DNA of 64,000 bases. Origin: Dyella sp. ASV24. Lineage in GTDB: Bacteria > Pseudomonadota > Gammaproteobacteria > Xanthomonadales > Rhodanobacteraceae. The stretch is from NCBI RefSeq assembly GCF_016428905.1, contig NZ_JAELTQ010000006.1, positions 1-64,000 of the forward strand, in the 5' to 3' direction. The number at the start of each line of letters is the position of its first letter. Position 1 is the stretch's first letter. Shown piece by piece: positions 58,612-64,000 of the stretch. The translations under genes and the position numbers were made by a program. The notes under the pieces were generated by a model. It saw only the letters and a list, made by a program, of their open reading frames with translations, did not search any database and was not told where the DNA came from.

Positions 58612-59304
58612 TCAAATCTTCTCCGAGGATTGCTGGGCCATCCGCGCCTGTCGGCGCTCGATGGCGTGTTCGATTAACTGCAGGTACACGGCTTGCACTT
58701 CTGGTGTCGGCGAATGGTAGAGCGCGATCGCTTCAGCCATGGTCTTGCTCCGACTCCTCCCATCCTTGTATAGCCATGCCTGGACGAAGATGTTGACGCA
58801 GAGATTGTTCCGTAGCGTCGCTTCGTCGATTCCCCGCGCTGCGAGCTTACCCAGATGCTGAGAATTGATCTGGGCCTTTCCGATGTCGTACGAGAGATCC
58901 TTGTTTAGCTTGGAGTTCTCGCCGACGGTACCGCCTTCGACGTCGAGAATGACGTAAAGCGGCATGGTCTCCACGTGGAAGATGGTCGAGGCCTTCTCCA
59001 CGCACATCCGAGTCTGGGGGTCATCCTCTGGGAACGGCCTCGGCTTGGCCGGGGGCTTCTTGGTGAGGAAGGTGATGCCCGGGACCACTTTCGGTCTCGG
59101 CTCCGTCGGGACTTGCTCGGCCGGCGGCGTTGTCAGCCTTAGGGTCTTCGGCACCGAGGCGACAAGAACCCCATTGGAGACGATCTTTTGCCCCGATCCA
59201 TCAATGACCCGCACAGTGCTTGGGACCGATTGGGCTCGCCCGACTGAGGCCACCATCAGTGCGATCCCAATGGCGCTCAAGCGAATGGCGCTCTTGCTCC
59301 TCAT
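58612..59304 (-). CDS. Lytic transglycosylase-like protein (SLT fold)
   Basis: The protein is 230 aa from ATG 59304, with GGAG upstream. The signal peptide is MRSKSAIRLSAIGIALMVASVGRAQ. The C-terminal domain shows LYVILDVEGGTVGENSKLNKDLSYDIGKAQINSQHLGKLAARGID, which fits the SLT pattern (catalytic E123; N..YD.G..QIN). A later NLCVNIFVQAWLYKDGRS segment follows. Such proteins cut peptidoglycan to let type IV secretion systems assemble. The linker is Pro/Lys-rich. The context of conjugation genes fits. Confidence 0.7.
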   Translation of the reverse strand: MRSKSAIRLSAIGIALMVASVGRAQSVPSTVRVIDGSGQKIVSNGVLVASVPKTLRLTTPPAEQVPTEPRPKVVPGITFLTKKPPAKPRPFPEDDPQTRMCVEKASTIFHVETMPLYVILDVEGGTVGENSKLNKDLSYDIGKAQINSQHLGKLAARGIDEATLRNNLCVNIFVQAWLYKDGRSRSKTMAEAIALYHSPTPEVQAVYLQLIEHAIERRQARMAQQSSEKI

Positions 59305-59445
59305 TGAAAACTCCTGTGGTGGCACCCGAGGGGTCGGTCCGTGTTCCCCTCGAGCATGCAATCCTTTGCACACGTCCATGTGCGGCGCTCTATCGCCTCG
59401 TCCGCCGGCGCGCCGTTCCTCGGCGCCCGGGCTATCCGGCGGCGA
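59305..59445 (-). promoter_or_regulatory. Leader region upstream of the transglycosylase gene
   Basis: CGAGGGG (about 59329) and CCCCTCG (about 59346) pair to form a hairpin, read in minus sense before the RBS. GGCGCC-type palindromes occur near 59420. No promoter was fixed. Confidence 0.35.
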
Positions 59446-60000
59446 CTACTGTAGGTCGGCGGCCGGGCGTCGCATCTCGGAAAGCCCCCGATTGGCGACC
59501 TTCGTTTCCGGGATCGAAGGCATGACCGGAACCTCGCCACTTATCGGAAGGGCCAGGTCGTCCAGGAGATCCGTGAGGTCGGTAATCACGACCTGCAGCT
59601 CGCGATCGTCCACAGGCGTGGGCGAAACACCGAGTGCAGACAGCAGCGCCGGCACCACGCTGCGCGCCAGGCTGGTCAGGCCGAGCCCCAGCACGCCACG
59701 GTTGCGGCGGATCAACTCTTCGGTCGTCACGAGACGCGGCCAGTAGATCTCGCCCGCCTCGGTCGTCTCGATCACAAAGAGGTCCCGATTGGCGCGCCCC
59801 ACCTTCCTGATACCCGGATAGCGCGAGGCGAGTACTTCAGTGGCCACACGCGTCACCACCCACGTAGCACTCGCCCGGATGTCGCGGGCCAGGCGGAGTG
59901 CCTGTCCGGGATCCACCGTGGCCAGCAATTCAGCGTGCGCGCCGGCCAATTGCTCGAGGCCTGCGTCGAGTCCCAAGGACTGCGAGGTCTGGTTATGCAT
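59446..60000 (-). CDS. Hypothetical protein, 184 aa
   Basis: This soluble helical protein starts MHNQTSQSLGLDAGLEQLAGAHAELLATVDPGQALRLARD. A beta segment (RANRDLFVIETTEAGEIYWPRLVTTEELI) follows. No family is recognised. It overlaps the upstream gene's end by 8 bases and is probably co-transcribed with it. Confidence 0.55.
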   Translation of the reverse strand: MHNQTSQSLGLDAGLEQLAGAHAELLATVDPGQALRLARDIRASATWVVTRVATEVLASRYPGIRKVGRANRDLFVIETTEAGEIYWPRLVTTEELIRRNRGVLGLGLTSLARSVVPALLSALGVSPTPVDDRELQVVITDLTDLLDDLALPISGEVPVMPSIPETKVANRGLSEMRRPAADLQ

Positions 60001-60481
60001 GACCCACCCCCGTGGAGGACGTGCCGTAGATCTCGTTTGCGATCATGTCGAGACCGGACTGGTACTCGCTGCGGATAGCCTTGGCCAGCGCCGGCGAGTA
60101 CGGCTCATCGAGCTCGCGCCAGTGGTCTTCGACATCACCCTTCAGCCTGAAAACCGTGTGGCTCTGGCACATCTGCTGCAGCTGGGTGTCCGCTTGTTCC
60201 GCGTCGACCAAGTCGAGCAGGAAGCAAGCGCGCATCGTGTCCTCGTCGGCGAGCTTCTCGGGGAAGAACGCCGGCGCCAGGCTCGCGAGATGCTGCTCGA
60301 AACGAAAGCGATGCGCTACCGAGGTGAACTCGTGCTCGACCGCGGCGTCGTTGTCGGGAATGCTGATCTTGGCGACGACCACGCCATCGCGCACCACGTC
60401 GGCCCGGAAACCCGGAACCTGGGCGCGCTTCGCATAGTGGATGTTCGTCGCGGAATAGGGGGCAAAGCGATCGGCGTACAT
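59993..60481 (-). CDS. Hypothetical protein, 162 aa
   Basis: The protein begins MYADRFAPYSATNIHYAKRAQVPGFRADVVRDGVVVAKISIPDND, with beta strands, then ACFLLDLVDAEQADTQLQQMCQSHTVFRLKG and DHWRELDEPYSPALAKAIRSEY. No family is recognised. A GGTGCTT/AAGCACC hairpin (60500-60518) lies 20 bases upstream of the ATG. The gene is the first of this minus-strand pair. Confidence 0.55.
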   Translation of the reverse strand: MYADRFAPYSATNIHYAKRAQVPGFRADVVRDGVVVAKISIPDNDAAVEHEFTSVAHRFRFEQHLASLAPAFFPEKLADEDTMRACFLLDLVDAEQADTQLQQMCQSHTVFRLKGDVEDHWRELDEPYSPALAKAIRSEYQSGLDMIANEIYGTSSTGVGHA

Positions 60482-60499
60482 GTGTCGGCTCTCGACCTA

Positions 60500-60518
60500 G
60501 TGGTGCTTTTATCAAGCA
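60500..60518 (-). promoter_or_regulatory. Hairpin before the 162-aa gene
   Basis: GGTGCTT at 60500-60506 and AAGCACC at 60512-60518 form a 7-bp stem with a 5-base loop. In minus sense it lies 20 bases before the ATG and is followed by ACTAGGTCGAGAG. It could be an attenuator or an RBS-shielding stem. The rest of the gap to 60628 shows no clear feature. Confidence 0.35.
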
Positions 60519-60628
60519 CCGAGAATTCGCGCCGAAAACTTCGCCTCACTTTGTCTCATGTTCTGCGACTCATCACTCAGTGAGACGCATCGCGACACGG
60601 TGCCGATCTGCGGCCGTGATGTCCGCGG

Positions 60629-61264
60629 CTAGCGCCTGCCTACGGTGCCTTTGGAGAGGCGTCCCTTGAAGAACCCAATCGGCACCGATATCCACGACTG
60701 TACGGGACGTCCCCCGATCAAGCCTGGCTCGAACTTCCACTTCGCCACGGCGGCGATGGCCGCGGCATCGATCTCCGGCGACACGCTGCGGATGACGCTT
60801 ACCCCCTCCGGCGCGCCATCAATCCCCACCAGGACTATCAAGACGACCCAACCTTGCTTCCCCTCGTCCCACGCAGCCAGTGGAAAGTCCGGCATGTCTG
60901 TGACGCGGTAGGAGGCGATCTCCTTCGGTGCAACCTCTGGGCGATGCAACGGTGAGGCGACCAGGTCCTGCGGGCGCGAAGCGATGCGGATGGTCGGCGT
61001 GTTCGACTGCTTTGGCTTCGGCGGATCCTTCCGCACCTCGGCAATGCGCGGCTCCTCGCGCGCCTTGCGCGGCTCTGGACGAACCTCAGGTTCCGCGTCC
61101 TTCACACGCGCCGGGATTACCGACACCGCGACCATCGAGACCCTCGCTGCTCCAGGCGGCGTGAACTCCGGCCGCGTCGGTGGCGAGGGCAACGTGACGT
61201 AGAGAGCAAGCGTCAGGTGAACCAGAAGAACGAGGGTCCAGGCAACAACGCGACTGGGCTTCAT
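60629..61264 (-). CDS. TonB-family energy transducer
   Basis: The protein is 211 aa from the ATG at 61264. It has an N-terminal membrane helix (VVAWTLVLLVHLTLALYVTL), a Pro/Glu/Lys/Arg-rich periplasmic linker (PEVRPEPRKAREEPRIAEVRKDPPKPKQ), and a TonB C-terminal domain with DMPDFPLAAWDEGKQGWVVLIVLVGIDGAPEGVSVIRSVSPEIDAAAIAAVAKWKFEPG. TonB transfers energy to outer-membrane transporters. ExbB and ExbD genes are not in the window, so it may use the host's motor. Its presence on a conjugative element is notable. Confidence 0.85.
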   Translation of the reverse strand: MKPSRVVAWTLVLLVHLTLALYVTLPSPPTRPEFTPPGAARVSMVAVSVIPARVKDAEPEVRPEPRKAREEPRIAEVRKDPPKPKQSNTPTIRIASRPQDLVASPLHRPEVAPKEIASYRVTDMPDFPLAAWDEGKQGWVVLIVLVGIDGAPEGVSVIRSVSPEIDAAAIAAVAKWKFEPGLIGGRPVQSWISVPIGFFKGRLSKGTVGRR

Positions 61265-61443
61265 GAGGGGCACGGGTCCATGTGGGAGTGCACACGGTAC
61301 CGGCCGCGTTGCGCTGCCGACCCGGGAAACCCCGGCTCCTTTTCGGGGGGTTTCCACGCTTGGCAGTGACGGGCGCTTCCTATGCTTTTGTCACGCGTCG
61401 ACCGTGGTGGTGGCGCTTCCTAACTCCCATGCAAGGACGGCAC
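61265..61443. promoter_or_regulatory. Divergent intergenic region, tonB / dsbC
   Basis: GGAAACCCC (61325-61333) and GGGGGTTTCC (61346-61355) form a near-perfect hairpin. This region also holds AAACCCCCCGAAA, on the minus strand, that recurs on the plus strand near 53419. TTGGCA (61360) and TATGCT (61381) might be promoter elements for the plus-strand gene, but their 15-base spacing is short. Confidence 0.4.
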
Positions 61444-62346
61444 ATGACTCTCCTCCCCCGCCCCTTCCGCTCGCGTCGCATCAGCCTGGCGCTGGCAACC
61501 GTCGGCGCGCTCACGCTGAGCTGCAGTGCCGCCTTCGCGCAGAGCGCCGCCGCCCAGCCGCAGCAGATCGCCGCGCGCCTTGTCTCGCAGCAGGTGGCGA
61601 GCAACGGTCCGGGCACGACCAGCGCGCCGATCCCAGCGGACAACCCTGCCATTCGCCAGACCGTTCGCGATATCAATCCGAACGCTGTCGTTCGCTCGAT
61701 CGACCAGATGCCCATCCAGGGCCTCAAGCGCGTGGTCGCCGACTCCACCGTTGTGTACGTGACCGACGACGGCCGGTACCTCCTATACGGGGTGCTCCTG
61801 GACACCGTGACGCATCGAAATCTCACGGATGAAGCGCTCGGCGAAGCTCGCAAGGATCTTCTGCGCAATATCCCGGCCGAGGACAAGATCGTCTTCTCGC
61901 CCAAGGATCCGAAGTACACGGTGACCATCTTCACCGACACGAGCTGCCACTACTGCCAGCTCCTGCACAAAAGCCTCAAAGGCTACCTCGACGCCGGCAT
62001 TCGCATCGAATACGTGCCGTTCCCGCGCGGCGGCCTCGAATCGCCCGAGCTCGCCAAGATGAAGTCGGTCTGGTGTTCCAGCGATCGCGCCAAGGCCTAC
62101 GAGCTCGCCATCGCTGGCCAGCAGGTCCCGTCGACCAACTGCGCGCGCGCAGGCGAGGTCGAGAAGATGTACGACCTGGGCGATAAGCTCGGCATCGAGG
62201 GCACGCCCGCGATCTTCGATCAGACCGGTCGCCAGCTCGGAGGCTTCCTCCCGCCGGCCGCCATGGTCAGCAAGCTGGCCGGCAGCGACAAGGCCACGGC
62301 ACGTGCTGCGGCCGCGCAGCAGGCAGCACCGGCGAAGTCGCCGTGA
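61444..62346 (+). CDS. DsbC-like disulfide isomerase
   Basis: The protein is 300 aa from ATG 61444. The signal peptide is within residues 1-35 (LALATVGALTLSCSAAFAQ). An N-terminal dimerisation-like region (AVVRSIDQMPIQGLKRVVADSTVVYVTDDGRYLLYGVLLDT) is followed by a thioredoxin fold with the active site TSCHYCQLLH (C168 and C171), near to the DsbC CGYC. A cis-Pro loop is likely in EGTPAIF. It is a periplasmic protein that would fold disulfide-containing conjugation proteins. The next gene overlaps by GTGA. Confidence 0.85.
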   Translation: MTLLPRPFRSRRISLALATVGALTLSCSAAFAQSAAAQPQQIAARLVSQQVASNGPGTTSAPIPADNPAIRQTVRDINPNAVVRSIDQMPIQGLKRVVADSTVVYVTDDGRYLLYGVLLDTVTHRNLTDEALGEARKDLLRNIPAEDKIVFSPKDPKYTVTIFTDTSCHYCQLLHKSLKGYLDAGIRIEYVPFPRGGLESPELAKMKSVWCSSDRAKAYELAIAGQQVPSTNCARAGEVEKMYDLGDKLGIEGTPAIFDQTGRQLGGFLPPAAMVSKLAGSDKATARAAAAQQAAPAKSP

Positions 62347-62885
62347 TCAACGTGAATATCAAGTCCAGGCTCCGCCGCCGGCGCATCGCTGTTGTACTCG
62401 GTGTGCTAGGCGTGATCGGTCTCTCCGGGTTCTTGTTCGCAACGACCCGTGAACCACAGTTCGGGGAGAAGGACATCATGCTCACGTCAACGTTCCTCCA
62501 ACTGCCGGAGGAATACGGCGCGCTGCTACAGAGCCGGTCCATCGCGGAGATCCGCGCTTCCACGGACTGCCTTCTCCGCTGCACCACAACGATCGAGGTG
62601 TCGTTTAGCGACAAGACCCCTCACCTGTCCTTCCACGGCTCCGTCGAGCACATGTACCCGAAGTTCGCCATTACGAGCACGTCGGCATACACCACGCAGC
62701 CATCAGCACCACTCCCGTACGTCGTCCGCACAACGGCCGACCACAACGAGTACAGCGTCCAGAGGGCCGCTCAGATTGCGGGCGGCATCGCGGATGAAGC
62801 GATCAAGCATGCTGACCTTCTTCGACAGCGTGATGCGAACGCGGCGTCGTGGAGCCAGCCCACCCTCCCATCCCCGGCATCTTGA
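62343..62885 (+). CDS. Membrane-anchored hypothetical protein, 180 aa
   Basis: The GTG start at 62343 overlaps the dsbC stop (GTGA), so translation is coupled. An N-terminal helix (RRIAVVLGVLGVIGLSGFLFAT) would anchor the protein in the inner membrane. The periplasmic portion has CLLRCTTTIEV, with two Cys close together that may form a disulfide. No family is recognised. Its pairing with DsbC supports an exported, disulfide-bonded protein. Confidence 0.6.
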   Translation: MINVNIKSRLRRRRIAVVLGVLGVIGLSGFLFATTREPQFGEKDIMLTSTFLQLPEEYGALLQSRSIAEIRASTDCLLRCTTTIEVSFSDKTPHLSFHGSVEHMYPKFAITSTSAYTTQPSAPLPYVVRTTADHNEYSVQRAAQIAGGIADEAIKHADLLRQRDANAASWSQPTLPSPAS

Positions 62886-62923
62886 AGCTGGCAACCAACC
62901 GTCCACAACTCAAAGGACTGAAG

Positions 62924-63223
62924 ATGAAAGGTCGTTCCCTGCTCCTCCTGGCCCTCGCCGTCGCCTCGTGCGGCACTGCCTTCGCCGCGGAGGCCAACCA
63001 CAAAATGGACGATTGCTGCCCCGAGGTGGCCGCGCAGCTGGTCGAGACCAACTCGCACCTCGCGTTGATCCAGTCTGACCTGCGCGCCTCGAGCGAGCAG
63101 ATGGACACCAAGAACATGTGCTACTACGAAGGCAAGGCCTACACCGAAGGCGCCGCGCGCAATGGCCAGGTGTGCAGCCGCATCATCAACACCCAGCCAG
63201 TCCAGTGGGTCACGCGCAGCTGA
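62924..63223 (+). CDS. Small exported protein, 99 aa, Cys-rich
   Basis: The ATG at 62924 has AAAGGA upstream. A signal peptide (MKGRSLLLLALAVASCGTAFAAE) is followed by MDDCCPEVAAQLVETNSHLALIQSDLRASSEQMDTKNMCYYEGKAYTEGAARNGQVCSRI. The mature part has four Cys (two adjacent). No family is recognised. It ends the dsbC transcript with a clear terminator. Confidence 0.65.
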   Translation: MKGRSLLLLALAVASCGTAFAAEANHKMDDCCPEVAAQLVETNSHLALIQSDLRASSEQMDTKNMCYYEGKAYTEGAARNGQVCSRIINTQPVQWVTRS

Positions 63224-63255
63224 TCGTTGCCACGCGACGTCTGGCCAAAGCAATT

Positions 63256-63284
63256 GGGGCTTGCATCGCTGCAAGCCCCTTTTT
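63256..63284 (+). terminator. Intrinsic terminator of the dsbC transcript
   Basis: GGGGCTTGC (63256-63264) and GCAAGCCCC (63271-63279) form a perfect 9-bp stem with a 6-base loop, followed by TTTTTG. It lies 33 bases after the stop of the 99-aa protein gene. Confidence 0.95.
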
Positions 63285-63329
63285 GTTGGGTCCATGAGTC
63301 GAAAACAACACCGGATCACTGGCGCGTAT

Positions 63330-63956
63330 TCAGCTCTTAGCCCTGGCAAAAGCGAGAGCCATTGTCGAGGTTGCCTGCTCCGGGGCTTCGAAGACTCGGC
63401 GACTGCGATGTTTGGCAGCTTCATTGTGAGCCGCAATCTCTCTTTGCAGCTCGGCGGCTCGGAGCTCATTCGCGCGCATCTGCTTCCTTTGCTGCTTCGA
63501 CAAGATCACTCCCGCGGGTAGTGGACGACGCTGACTGCACGCACCCGGCACCTCGCTAGGATGCACGGCGCGTCCGAGGCGTCGCTCCATCTCCTTGCGA
63601 AGGATTTTCATCTCGGCATAGCAACGATTGCATGAGTCCTGATCATTTTTGAGGTTCGCGATCTCGCTGAATGAGCGGAACCCAAATAAACCGCAACGGC
63701 AGCGCACCACCCACTGGCCCTCGTCATCGGCCGATAGCCCAATAATTGTTACGCGAGCGTAGCTAAACCCGATCAGGGGCCTGAGGTGCTTCTTCACCGC
63801 GTCGGGATGTCGCACTGCCGGAGCGGCTCGCTGGTCACGATTCTCCGTTGGCATGTACCGCGACGGCTCATATGTAACCCCCGGTCGCATCACTTTCGCG
63901 GCCTGGGCGTTTAGGGGGCGGTGCCCCTCTTGCATGACGACTCGGCTCTTCGACAC
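63330..63956 (-). CDS. Hypothetical protein with Cys motif, 208 aa
   Basis: The best start is GTG 63956; an ATG at 63935 is an alternative. The centre has WVVRCRCGLFGFRSFSEIANLKNDQDSCNRCYAEMK, with CxC...CxxC in the spacing of a zinc ribbon. The C-terminus is a basic helix (SKQQRKQMRANELRAAELQREIAAHNEAAKHRS) likely to bind nucleic acid or coil. No family is recognised. It is convergent with the dsbC transcript and close to the window edge. Confidence 0.6.
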   Translation of the reverse strand: MSKSRVVMQEGHRPLNAQAAKVMRPGVTYEPSRYMPTENRDQRAAPAVRHPDAVKKHLRPLIGFSYARVTIIGLSADDEGQWVVRCRCGLFGFRSFSEIANLKNDQDSCNRCYAEMKILRKEMERRLGRAVHPSEVPGACSQRRPLPAGVILSKQQRKQMRANELRAAELQREIAAHNEAAKHRSRRVFEAPEQATSTMALAFARAKS

Positions 63957-64000
63957 GGTTACTCAGCTCCGCTGCTCGATATCCGCCTCCCGTTGGGGCG
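63957..64000. other. Window edge, nothing recognised
   Basis: The last 44 bases lie upstream of the 208-aa gene and contain no recognised feature. They may be its leader or the end of an upstream gene that lies outside. Confidence 0.3.

Overview
The window reads as part of a large, high-GC conjugative plasmid or integrative conjugative element from a proteobacterium, probably gamma or beta. The evidence is a MOBH-type TraI relaxase with an ICE-type TraD coupling protein, a DUF4400-like membrane protein, a TraT surface-exclusion lipoprotein, a DsbC-like isomerase, a lytic transglycosylase and a PRTRC cassette. No rRNA, tRNA, CRISPR array or insertion sequence was seen. The host genus cannot be fixed from sequence alone.

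Layout. Positions 1-16.3 kb are a minus-strand block. It begins with the N-terminus of a primase-like protein and continues with a CobT-like VWA protein, a DUF3150-like protein and a MoxR/CobS-like AAA+ ATPase. Many small unknown genes follow, then a possible DUF1173 protein, a Cas4/RecB-like nuclease and an OB-fold (SSB-like) protein. Many intergenic gaps here hold strong hairpins with recurring architecture, and G.U pairs and UUCG loops indicate that the minus strand is the RNA. Positions 17.1-21.2 kb are a plus-strand cluster with a UvrD-like helicase and small membrane proteins. Positions 21.4-28.9 kb are a minus-strand conjugation block: DUF4400-like protein, TraD, TraI, a HAD phosphatase-like protein and TraT. 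Positions 29.3-35.3 kb hold a 1645-residue trimeric autotransporter adhesin and a Sel1-repeat protein. Positions 35.4-39.4 kb hold an Mrr-like endonuclease, a RecG-like helicase with a 53-residue membrane protein, and SSB.

Positions 39.5-49.1 kb hold the most distinctive block. PRTRC genes E, C, F, B, A and ThiF follow a WGR-containing ATP-dependent DNA ligase and a methyltransferase-SNF2 helicase fusion on the same strand. The E1-like (ThiF), E2-like (B), JAB peptidase (A) and possible ubiquitin-like (C) parts all keep recognisable catalytic or signature motifs. This makes the block a candidate bacterial protein-conjugation system; the ParB member of typical PRTRC cassettes is not in the window.

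Positions 49.2-51.5 kb carry a CqsS/LqsS-like sensor kinase and an LqsR-like response regulator. Positions 51.6-64 kb hold a degenerate SNase-like protein, RecJ, RusA and HU/IHF-like proteins, a lytic transglycosylase, TonB, DsbC and small secreted or unknown proteins. The element appears to carry its own recombination and replication-repair kit (UvrD, RecG, SSB, ligase, RecJ, RusA, HU, Cas4-like nuclease) beside conjugation, envelope and possible defence genes. Annotations rest on motif recognition alone, without a database search.
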